DNA of 64,000 nucleotides, taken from contig NZ_JACHJB010000002.1 of NCBI RefSeq assembly GCF_014207745.1, positions 744,001-808,000 of the forward strand, read 5' to 3'. The notes beneath the pieces were generated by a model. That model was not told the origin of the DNA and made no database searches. It saw nothing but the letters and a program-made list of their open reading frames with translations. Source of the stretch: Nonomuraea muscovyensis (GTDB lineage Bacteria; Actinomycetota; Actinomycetes; Streptosporangiales; Streptosporangiaceae). The position numbers were made by a program, and so were the translations under genes. The number at the start of each line of letters is the position of its first letter. Within the stretch, counting starts at the first letter, position 1. Of this stretch, positions 32,550-39,522 are shown piece after piece.

Positions 32550-33293
32550 ATGACAATCGATGCGCTGGCGCCGTACCGCTGGCTGCAACCGCCGTACGGC
32601 GATCGGGGCAACCTGCTCGGCGAGATCTACTGCGTGACCTTGCTGCGCGGGCTCGACCCGGCCGAGGTACTGCGCCGGTTCGGCGCCCGCACGAGCACGC
32701 AGATGAGCTTCGCCGACCTGGAGCTGGCGGTCTCCGACTTCACGACGGTGACCGAGGGTGGTGACGGAGGGGGTTATGTCGGAGTGGTCGCAACCGGCGA
32801 TGGGTGCGCGGCGGTGGAACCGTGCGGCTGGTCGGGGACGAACAACCCGACGCTGGCGCGGCTGTCGGCCGGCACCGACGTGGTGTCCGTCCTACGGCAT
32901 GACTACGCCTGCGACTACTTTCATTACGCCGCGGACGGCATGGTGCTCACGGCTTTCGACCCGACTTCTCCCGAGCATCGCTCCGGTGCCGACACCGACC
33001 GGCTTGCCAGCCTCATGCGCGAGTTCGGCCTGCCTCTCGAGGAGAGCTCAGATGAGGATTGGGACCAACGCTACGACGACCTGTCCGGACACGGCCTCGC
33101 GCGGATGTTCGCGATGGCGGCGCGCCTCACCGGCGTGACGTTCACCGCCGACCTGCTGGACGGACCACTCCTGGTGGGCGCGATCGCCGACTTGCCACCG
33201 TCACAAGAGCCTCAGCGCGGGACCAGCCTCGGCGTTTTACTCGAGCAGCTGAAAGCGGTAAGCGGCCCTGAGCCTGATCACGGCGCCGCTTAA
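32550..33293 (+). CDS. DUF6461 domain protein between diverged TnC end copies
   Basis: A 247-residue cytosolic protein of the actinobacterial DUF6461 type (YRWLQPPYGDRGNLLGEIYCVTLLRGLDPAEVLRRFGA, YVGVVATGDGCAAVEPCGWSGTNNPTLARLSAGTDVVSVLRHDYACDYFHYAADG). The function is unknown. Members often occur in mobile or defence-rich regions, which is suggestive but not proof. The ATG at 32550 has no strong Shine-Dalgarno. It is the only plus-strand cargo in the left part of TnC and is bracketed by two related sequences, as if captured as a cassette. Confidence 0.72.
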   Translation: MTIDALAPYRWLQPPYGDRGNLLGEIYCVTLLRGLDPAEVLRRFGARTSTQMSFADLELAVSDFTTVTEGGDGGGYVGVVATGDGCAAVEPCGWSGTNNPTLARLSAGTDVVSVLRHDYACDYFHYAADGMVLTAFDPTSPEHRSGADTDRLASLMREFGLPLEESSDEDWDQRYDDLSGHGLARMFAMAARLTGVTFTADLLDGPLLVGAIADLPPSQEPQRGTSLGVLLEQLKAVSGPEPDHGAA

Positions 33294-33302
33294 CCCCCAT
33301 GG

Positions 33303-33398
33303 GCCTCCGGTACTGACTGGTGGGCTCGCCCATTCAGCTGTCGTAAGTTGTCGTTCCTGTAAGGCTTATGGTGACGTTCCGTGTTCCCCGGCGGCGTA
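33303..33398. repeat. Diverged direct repeat, copy B
   Basis: Internal copy of the TnC left-end sequence, running into the 3' end of the zinc-finger recombinase gene. Together with copy A it brackets the DUF6461 gene. Confidence 0.5.
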
Positions 33399-34874
33399 GC
33401 GGTTCCACCCTCCGCCACCTTCTCGAAGGAGGCGGGCGGTGGTCTTGTCGTGGTAGCTGAGCGCGTCGGCGACGACCGGGGCAGGCATCTCCAGGAGTTG
33501 TTGCCGGATGGCAGCGCCGCGGGCGGCGGCTGCTGGAATGCCGATCTCGTTGAGAAGGGCGGATAGATGGTCGGGGCGGCAGGGCTGGCCCGCTCGGCGG
33601 CCGGGGAACAGCCAGCGAGAGGCGCGGTTGGTGGCGGTGTTCATATTGTCGCGAGCCGCTATGTAGTCCAGCAGCAAGGACGCGACCGACCCGGGGACGG
33701 GCGAGGGCGGTTCCCCGAGGCGCAGGAACACGTCTTCTCCGTCGCGGAACAGGTCATCGATGGTGAGTTGGATGACCCGGGTAAGGGGTTGTGCGTAGAG
33801 GAGCACGATGATGCCAGCGGCTCGCAGGCGCTGGGGAATGTGCGTGTCGATAAGCAGACGCCGGAGGGCGGCCAGGCGCTCGTCCTCGGTCAGAGGGGCT
33901 CGGCGGGAGATCTTCATCGCGGGCAGCGATAGTGATCGTGGGCACTGACGGCTCTGCATGGCCCAGGTGAGGAAGACCCGGAGCCGGGTGCGGGCATGTT
34001 CGGTGTTCTCGGCATACCAGGCGTCGATGTCGCTCTGGCGGCAGGAGCCGAGCGTGCGGCCGCGCTTGTGGAGCCAGGTGAGGAACGTGGTCGCGTGTGT
34101 GATCTGCTCGGCCGCGTTGCGGCGAACGCTCGGCGTGATGTTGCTGCGTTCAGCGCGGGCCCGAAGAGCGGGAAGGACGTGCCAGGTCGCGAACAGCCGG
34201 ATCGTCTTGACGCGCACGGCGTTGTCGACGCTGGCCAGGTGACCAGGTAGCCAGCGCTGGAAGGAGCAGATGTATTTGTCGACGGCGGGCAGGGGGCCAC
34301 CGGCCATCAGGAGTTCTTCGAGGTGAGCGGCCGTTCTCCAGGGCTGGAGCTCATGGAGAGCGTCGTGGGTGAGCGGGATCTGTCCGAGAGCGAGTCGCTG
34401 CAATAGCGCCGCCGCGTTCCCGGGATGGTTGCTGTGCATCGCCAGCCAGGCCAGCCCGCGGCCGGGCTGCTCCATCGCCGCGAGCAGGTCGAACAGAGGT
34501 CTCAGCTCCGGGCGGATGCGGCCGGTTCCGGCGTCCAGCACTGCGGTGAGCCGGTCGTTGAGGGTGCAGCGTTCACAGAGTCGCCCGCCGAGGAGCTTGC
34601 CTTCGAACCCGCAGCGTGAGCAGGCGAACGTCTGAGAGAAGCCGGCGCAGGTGGTGCAGATCGCCGCACCGTCGCTGCTTCGTCGTCCGGGAAGTGCACG
34701 GTCTTGATCGCATCCGGGACAGGTGCCCCGGACGCGGATCGCGCGGTCGGCGCAGGTTCGGCAGATGTATCCGTCCGGCCAATGCCCTGCCTTGTGGCGG
34801 CGGCGGCCGCAGCGGCAGCACTCGGCTATGAACCACCGTTCGTATTGCTCGTCGGTGGCGTAGGTGCGGGTCAT
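33366..34874 (-). CDS. Zinc-ribbon tyrosine-recombinase-like protein
   Basis: A 502-residue protein with at least five CxxC pairs in the first 105 residues (C38/C41, C52/C55, C73/C76, C85/C88, C100/C103), i.e. tandem zinc ribbons. A long helical middle (about 120-310) resembles a recombinase core-binding region (TFLTWLHKRGRTLGSCRQSDIDAWYAE). The C-terminus looks like a degenerate tyrosine-recombinase fold: the first Arg region RAAGIIVLLYAQPLTRVIQLTIDDL, LFPGRRAGQPCRPDHLSALLNEIG, and a terminal Tyr in GGWNRYAAG; the HxxR box is altered (ARGAAIRQ). It is coupled (4-bp overlap) to an XRE gene. Likely a recombination accessory factor or diverged integrase. Confidence 0.68.
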   Translation of the reverse strand: MTRTYATDEQYERWFIAECCRCGRRRHKAGHWPDGYICRTCADRAIRVRGTCPGCDQDRALPGRRSSDGAAICTTCAGFSQTFACSRCGFEGKLLGGRLCERCTLNDRLTAVLDAGTGRIRPELRPLFDLLAAMEQPGRGLAWLAMHSNHPGNAAALLQRLALGQIPLTHDALHELQPWRTAAHLEELLMAGGPLPAVDKYICSFQRWLPGHLASVDNAVRVKTIRLFATWHVLPALRARAERSNITPSVRRNAAEQITHATTFLTWLHKRGRTLGSCRQSDIDAWYAENTEHARTRLRVFLTWAMQSRQCPRSLSLPAMKISRRAPLTEDERLAALRRLLIDTHIPQRLRAAGIIVLLYAQPLTRVIQLTIDDLFRDGEDVFLRLGEPPSPVPGSVASLLLDYIAARDNMNTATNRASRWLFPGRRAGQPCRPDHLSALLNEIGIPAAAARGAAIRQQLLEMPAPVVADALSYHDKTTARLLREGGGGWNRYAAGEHGTSP

Positions 34875-35140
34875 GCGTCAGGGAGGATGCGGGCCGGGCG
34901 TGGCCGGAACTTCTCGGCTCCGGTGGGCGGCGTGGGCAGGTCGCCGGTGGCGGTCTTGCGGACGCCAGCGTTTTCGGCGGTGGTGGTGACCAGGTCGGTC
35001 GGGGTGCAGGAGAGGATGTCGCAGAGCGCGGACATCACCTGCAGGGACAGCCGTTCGGGGGTGCCGGAGACCAGGCGGTGGACCTGGGAGGCTGACAGGT
35101 CGATGCCGCGCTCGCGCAGGAGCGGCCCCATCACGTCGAC
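34871..35140 (-). pseudogene. XRE-like HTH protein, 5' truncated
   Basis: The remaining 89 codons encode a Cro/C1-type HTH (MGPLLRERGIDLSASQVHRLVSGTPERLSLQVMSALCDILSCTPTDLVTTT). Homologs have about 20 more residues at the N-terminus; here that sequence is replaced by the plus-strand MFS fragment and a 12-bp hairpin. GTG 35140 or ATG 35131 might still start a short protein. Its stop overlaps the zinc-ribbon gene start by 4 bp, so the two are a coupled pair. Confidence 0.68.
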
Positions 35141-35145
35141 TGTCG

Positions 35146-35176
35146 CCGCGGAGAGCGCCCCAGACGCTCTCCGCGG
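35146..35176. repeat. Hairpin at the XRE/MFS junction
   Basis: CCGCGGAGAGCG, 7-nt loop, CGCTCTCCGCGG: 12 perfect pairs, located exactly where XRE sequence stops and MFS sequence begins. Either the recombination point of the rearrangement or a terminator. Confidence 0.55.
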
Positions 35177-35372
35177 TCGGTACTTGGCCCTCAACCAGCT
35201 CGCCGTGACTGTCGCAGGAGCGGTCGCTCCGGCCGCGCTCTCCGGGTTGTTGTCCACCGGGGCAGCCGCGATCTGGCTGACCCTGGTCGGCGTCAGCGTC
35301 CTCGGAGCCACGCTCGCCACTACGATCGGCAGAGTGGTGCCAGCGGCGCAGAGCCGCATCGGAGGTGTCTAG
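35152..35372 (+). pseudogene. C-terminal fragment of an MFS transporter
   Basis: The plus-strand frame APDALRGRYLALNQLAVTVAGAVAPAALSGLLSTGAAAIWLTLVGVSVLGATLATTIGRVVPAAQ ends in a stop at 35372 and corresponds to the last two transmembrane segments of an actinomycete MFS exporter. No upstream transporter sequence remains. It shows that TnC once carried, or recombined with, a transporter gene. Confidence 0.65.
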
Positions 35373-35619
35373 AGACGGGACTGGGTAGCGCGCAGCAGTT
35401 GATGACCTGGTCGACCGATCCCGACATGCCCACAGACAGCGGGCGCTCCCGGCAACTGAATCTGCTGGCGAAATTGTCGCCAGCGCCGCGTATCTCAGCG
35501 CTACCTTCGGATGGTTAGACGGCCTTTACCAGCACCTGGGCATGGATCTGCTGGCCATCAGCCTGACTGGCCAGAGTTCGCGATCCGGCCAGGGAGTAGC
35601 GACTGTTGCCGATCACGCT

Positions 35620-35752
35620 CCAGGGCCTTCAAAAAACGTTCGTTTTATGAGGGCGATCATTGCCTCGGCGCCGACCTGAGACGGGATCTTCAAAAACTCG
35701 CTTCAAAAACCGCCCGCCTTCAATAACTCCCGAGACCGTTTGTTGAGAGAAT
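35620..35752. repeat. Candidate res site of the TnC resolvase
   Basis: The AT-rich stretch upstream of the resolvase has four copies of CTTCAAAAAC or a one-base variant (35627, 35688, 35701, 35718) and a dyad AAAACG-TT-CGTTTT near 35633-35646. Repeated AT-rich half-sites next to a serine resolvase gene are what a res region looks like, but subsite boundaries cannot be fixed by eye. Confidence 0.5.
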
Positions 35753-35767
35753 TTGGTGGTGACGACC

Positions 35768-36424
35768 ATGCCCCCGGGTCTGCCCGACGACATCCTCGCC
35801 GCCTTCCCCGCAACCCGGTCCGAGGTCCGCATCGGATACGCCCGCGTTTCCACCCGGGGCCAGAGCCTCGATCGTCAGATCGACGCCCTGCAGGCGGCTG
35901 GCTGCCGCAAGATCTTCGCCGACAAGAAGTCGGGCAAGAACGCGCTCCGGCCGGAGCTGCAGGCCTGCCACGCGTTCTTGACGGCTGGCGACACCCTCGT
36001 GGTGCCCGAGCTCGCCCGCTACGGTCGCAGCCTGCATGACCTCATCACCATGGTCGGCGATCTCCGCAAACGCGACATCGGCTTCACCAGCCTGCATGAG
36101 AGCCTCGACACCACCACCCCCGGCGGCCGCCTCGTCTTCCACGTCTTCGCCGCCCTGGCCGAGTTCATCCGCGAACTCATCGTCGCCGGCACCCATGAGG
36201 GCCTGGCCGCTGCGAAAGCGCGAGGTCGTACCGGGGGACGTCCCACCGTCGTCACCGCCGAACTCCTCAAAGCCGCCCGTGACCTGCTGCCGGATCCTGG
36301 ACGCTCCGTCACCTCGATCGCCAAGCTCCTGGGCGTATCAGTGGGGACCCTCTACAACCACATCCCCGACCTGAACGAACTACGCGCAGCCGGCACGAAG
36401 GCGATCGATGCCCAGGCCCCGTAA
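35768..36424 (+). CDS. tnpR: Serine resolvase (Tn3 TnpR family)
   Basis: A 218-residue resolvase/invertase: catalytic domain with nucleophile S28 in IGYARVST, DRQIDALQAAGC, the Arg pair region ELARYGRSLHDLI, helix E (HVFAALAEFIRELIVAGTHEGLAAAKARGRTGGRP) and a C-terminal Hin-like HTH (GRSVTSIAKLLGVSVGTLYNHIPD). It resolves cointegrates at a res site, most likely the repeats directly upstream. ATG 35768 is used; GTG 35756 and TTG 35753 in frame are alternatives. It appears intact. Confidence 0.9.
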   Translation: MPPGLPDDILAAFPATRSEVRIGYARVSTRGQSLDRQIDALQAAGCRKIFADKKSGKNALRPELQACHAFLTAGDTLVVPELARYGRSLHDLITMVGDLRKRDIGFTSLHESLDTTTPGGRLVFHVFAALAEFIRELIVAGTHEGLAAAKARGRTGGRPTVVTAELLKAARDLLPDPGRSVTSIAKLLGVSVGTLYNHIPDLNELRAAGTKAIDAQAP

Positions 36425-36542
36425 GTCGTCCTGGCCGCAGCGCATAAGCCCATCAGGCCTGGTCGACGTCACCCTTGACTGCCGCCACGACTACCAAGAT
36501 CAATCTCACCGATAATGGCTGTACCGCTGTTCCTCAGCCCCG

Positions 36543-36757
36543 GTCTTGTAGTCGCGGACGGCGAAGTCGCGGTCGTGGGCGTCGGTGAGAGGGCCGCCGT
36601 CCAGACCGCTCGCGTCGAGCCAGGCGAGGAAGGTTCGCACCCGGGAGTCGTAGGCGCGTCGGGTGTCGCCATCCAGCGGGGCGCGTTCGAGTGCCGCGGC
36701 ATAGGCGGCGTGGATCGTGGTGAACGCCTCGGGTACCGCTTGGTGCTGCCGCCCCAC
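36543..36757 (-). pseudogene. tnpI: TnB TnpI-like tyrosine recombinase, N-terminal part
   Basis: From GTG 36757 (GAGGG upstream) the frame gives the SAM-like core-binding domain (IHAAYAAALERAPLDGDTRRAYDSRVRTFLAWLDASGL, DFAVRDYKT) and stops matching at the GTCTT duplication, running 14 codons into TnC. The catalytic part is at 31655-32374. Confidence 0.88.
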
Positions 36758-36768
36758 ATGGCCCTCGC

Positions 36769-36867
36769 AATATCAGAAGTGGTTTCGCTGGGCTAAGCGT
36801 AGCCCAGTGCCGCGATATCAGAAGCTGGCTCTGTTCTATGGCTTCTGATATTGAGCAATATCAGAAG
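36769..36867. repeat. TnB internal recombination site (IRS) for TnpI
   Basis: Four 11-bp motifs lie just upstream of tnpI: AATATCAGAAG (36769-36779), GATATCAGAAG (36814-36824), and an inverted pair CTTCTGATATT / AATATCAGAAG (36842-36867) with a 4-nt spacer. Two direct plus two inverted recombinase motifs within about 100 bp is the layout of the Tn4430 IRS (DR1, DR2, IR1, IR2). The inverted pair would be the crossover core. Confidence 0.72.
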
Positions 36868-36902
36868 CATGAAGCCGACCCGACCCCCGAGCGGAGATCG
36901 TG

Positions 36903-37178
36903 ATGGAGTCTTCAGCGGTGCGAATGCTTCGCATGATCAGGGAGCACAACCCCTACGCCGGCCTCGGGGAGCAATGGAACAGTGGTTGGCGTTGCGCATT
37001 GACCGACGTCATGGACGCCGTTGACGGCGGGCGTTCCCGCCGGTTACCCGTGCTTGTCCGGTTCGGCGTCGGCGAAGGCGCGGTATCCGCCGAGATCTCG
37101 GGCTGGGCGAGGACGTCGCCGCGGTTACGACTCGGACCGGACCCGGGGCCATCATCGGATGCTGATCCGCCAGCGTAG
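36903..37178 (+). CDS. Small hypothetical protein
   Basis: A possible 91-residue protein (MESSAVRMLRMIREHNPYAGLGEQWNSGWRCALTDVMDAVDGG) with a weak GGAGATC upstream. The C-terminal half is Pro/Arg-rich and looks like an out-of-frame reading, so it may be a fragment. No family recognised. The 115 bases that follow to the LysR stop hold nothing clear. Confidence 0.3.
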   Translation: MESSAVRMLRMIREHNPYAGLGEQWNSGWRCALTDVMDAVDGGRSRRLPVLVRFGVGEGAVSAEISGWARTSPRLRLGPDPGPSSDADPPA

Positions 37179-37293
37179 CAAGGTCGTGTCGGACATTCAG
37201 CAAGACCGCCGTCGTCATCACCGCGAAGTCCGCCAGGCGCAAGGTCTTCGGCCTCGCCACCGCAGGCGTCCGTCTCGCTTGACCTCTTGCGCG

Positions 37294-38196
37294 TCAGTCC
37301 GGCAGCCAGTGCAGCTCGCGCGCCAGGGTTTTGGCGACGGCACGGATGCGGCGGTGAAGCGGCGACGGCTCGCGTGGGAGGACCAGGTGGATCGTCAGGC
37401 TGGGCGCGCCCCGCAGCGGTCGCCAGGTGAGACCGGCCGGTGATGCCGTGACCGCGGCTTCTCCGGCCGGGGCGAGGGTGACCCCGTCGCGCAGGTCGCG
37501 CAGAGACATGTCGACAGAGACTGCGGGCGTGTGGAATCGAGGGTGTGGCCGGGTGTCTCGGAACAGTGCGGACAGCTGATCGTAGATCACGGGGTTGGCC
37601 GCACGGTCCGGGAGTCGCAGCGGATACGCGGCCGCGTCGGCGATCTCGATCTCCGGGTGTTCGGCCAGCGGATGGTGCTGCGCCAGCAGGACCCCGACGC
37701 GCTCACGCCGCAGCAGGAACCGGCGCACGCCACGGCCCGGCTGTTCACCGCGGGTGATCCCGGCATCGATGCGGCCGTCGGCGACCGCGGGGCAGATCTC
37801 CGGTGTCGCCATCGGGACCGCGCCGACCTCGAGCCCGCTGTTGTCGCGAATCAGCCTGTCCACCAGGGCCGGTGCCGTCTCGGCCCCGACGGTGAGGCTG
37901 TATCCCATGCGCAGCGTGCCCAGTTCACCGGCCGCCGCGCGCCGGGCGGTGTCCCATGCCCGCTCCAGCGCCGCCAGCGCGGGCGGCGCGGACTCCGCCA
38001 AAGCCGCACCGGCCGTGGTCAATACGACGCTACGCGTGTTGCGGATCAGCAGGGCCGTACCGAGTTCCGCCTCCAATCGGCGCATCCGGGCGCTGAGTGC
38101 GGGCTGTGCGATACCGATCCGTGCGGCCGCGCGGGTGAAGTTCAACTCCTGCGCCAGCACCAGGAAGTACCGCAGGCTCACCGTATCCGGCGCCAC
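37294..38196 (-). CDS. LysR-family regulator
   Basis: A 300-residue LTTR: N-terminal winged HTH (VSLRYFLVLAQELNFTRAAARIGIAQPALSARMRRLEAELGTALLIRNTRSVVLTTAG) and a co-inducer domain of the periplasmic-binding fold. GTG 38196 is preferred because GGGAGAG lies just upstream. It is divergent from the DUF1330 gene, the usual LysR layout, and the pair forms the passenger module of TnB. Confidence 0.88.
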   Translation of the reverse strand: MAPDTVSLRYFLVLAQELNFTRAAARIGIAQPALSARMRRLEAELGTALLIRNTRSVVLTTAGAALAESAPPALAALERAWDTARRAAAGELGTLRMGYSLTVGAETAPALVDRLIRDNSGLEVGAVPMATPEICPAVADGRIDAGITRGEQPGRGVRRFLLRRERVGVLLAQHHPLAEHPEIEIADAAAYPLRLPDRAANPVIYDQLSALFRDTRPHPRFHTPAVSVDMSLRDLRDGVTLAPAGEAAVTASPAGLTWRPLRGAPSLTIHLVLPREPSPLHRRIRAVAKTLARELHWLPD

Positions 38197-38384
38197 ATGC
38201 TCTCCCTGCCGATTGATAACGATCCGTTCTGAGTCTATCCCGTACCGGTCTTTCCCTCGACCGCACATCACGCTCTAACCTGCGCATATGACGATTCAAC
38301 TGATCGCAGTACCCGTTGCCGGGATCGATCGATCTGAGTGTCGATTCGAAGTCGGACGTGTCCGGCCGAACGCAGGAGGTTTCC

Positions 38385-38690
38385 ATGGCTAAGGGCTACT
38401 GGGTCAGTGTCTACCCCGCCATTTCCGACCCTGAGAGGCTGACTGCCTACGACAAGCTGGCCGGTCTAGCTGTCCAGGCTGGGGGCGGGCGCAACCTGGC
38501 CCTCCTCCCGTCCCGTGGCGGTCGAGTCGTCGCCCACGAGGCCGGAATCACGCAACGCGTCGTTCTGATCGAGTTCGACAGCTTTGAACAGGCCGTCGCG
38601 GCATACGAGAGCGAGGCATACCAGAAGGCGCTGGTGGCCCTCCCCGACGGCTTCGAGCGCGACTTCCGCATCATCGAAGGCATCGACTGA
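38385..38690 (+). CDS. DUF1330 (dimeric ferredoxin-like) protein
   Basis: A 101-residue protein of the DUF1330 family (YWVSVYPAISDPERLTAYDKLAGLAVQAGGGRNLALLP, VVLIEFDSFEQAVAAYESEAYQKALVAL, FRIIEG). These small alpha/beta-barrel proteins are often linked to oxidative or detoxifying metabolism, but no reaction is established. ATG 38385 has AGGAGG at ideal spacing. It probably is the target of the divergent LysR regulator. Confidence 0.85.
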   Translation: MAKGYWVSVYPAISDPERLTAYDKLAGLAVQAGGGRNLALLPSRGGRVVAHEAGITQRVVLIEFDSFEQAVAAYESEAYQKALVALPDGFERDFRIIEGID

Positions 38691-39137
38691 CCGGCGAGCC
38701 CAGCCATCGCTGAGCATCCGTCACCTGATACGCACACGGTGCTGAACGACGACTCACGAGACGAGTTCGAAGCCATGCCCCGCGTCCCAGTTTGTCGTCG
38801 ACGTCCTCGACGGCCTGATCCCTGTCGGGCGGATCGAAGAAGCGACGCGACGTCCGGGCCAGCTGGACTGTCTCGCTGACCTCGTCGACGAAACTCACCC
38901 TCGCCCGAAGCGAACCGCTTCTCACACGACAGATCGGTCCAGCGAACACAAGGCTTCGATGGCCAGGGGCGCATCCCGCATCCATCTGCCGTGTGCCCCG
39001 TCGGGGCTACTCAGAGTTTGAAGAACCGCAGGTCAAGACCTCTTTCGAGGGGTTTCGATCTGCGGTTCTTCTGTTGTTGAAGTAGCCCAGGGGCGCGCCT
39101 GGCTGCGCCAGGATGGCGCACTGGAGCCGGCGACGGC
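38691..39137. other. Intergenic region with a long inverted repeat
   Basis: No gene with convincing coding character. GAAGAACCGCAG (39020-39031) pairs with CTGCGGTTCTTC (39060-39071); the pairing extends outward imperfectly to GGGCTACT (39004) and AGTAGCCC (39081). It may be a terminator for the DUF1330 gene or the scar of a small inserted element. Confidence 0.4.
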
Positions 39138-39144
39138 GTGGTGC

Positions 39145-39506
39145 GGTGGGCCAGCACCCGCGCCGACCTGCCCAGGGTGCGGGTGTGGATCGGCCCCTAC
39201 AAGAATCTGCATGGGGTGGTAGAGCCCACCATCCAGTTCAACGACTCCTTCGAGAACGACGGCCAGGGCAAGGACGCCCTGATCGGCGAGCTGGCCTCGA
39301 AGGGCTCCCGCGACATCCTCGCCGAATGCCTGGCCAACCGTGAGGAGGAAGGCTTCTATGACGCCGACTTCTTTGACGACGAGGAAGACATCGGCGCGCT
39401 GCGGACGTGCGGAGAGCCCCATTCGACCATCCCCCTCGGGGACTACGGATACCACGCCCACCACGTCCATCAGACCGGCTCGTGCAGGGCGAGCAGAGGG
39501 TCCTGA
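39145..39506 (+). pseudogene. Unidentified protein fragment next to tnpA
   Basis: A frame with protein-like composition, STRADLPRVRVWIGPYKNLHGVVEPTIQFNDSFENDGQGKDALIGELASKGSRDILAECLANREEEGFYDADFFDDEEDIGAL, without a plausible start and with an acidic middle. Upstream sequence does not continue it. It looks like the internal part of a larger protein that I do not recognise. Convergent with tnpA. Confidence 0.4.
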
Positions 39507-39522
39507 CTCCGGGTCCGGCCCG

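Larger units (their letters stand above)
32375..36542. mobile_element. TnC: 4168-bp non-autonomous element nested in TnB tnpI
   Basis: The element ends in CGGGGCTGA inverted repeats (32375-32383 and 36534-36542) and is flanked by a perfect 5-bp target duplication GTCTT (32370-32374, 36543-36547). These are Tn3-family features, yet there is no transposase. It carries a serine resolvase with a res-like region, an MFS fragment, a truncated HTH gene, a zinc-finger recombinase-like gene and a DUF6461 gene. It resembles non-autonomous Tn3 derivatives that are mobilised in trans by a related TnpA. Confidence 0.85.
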
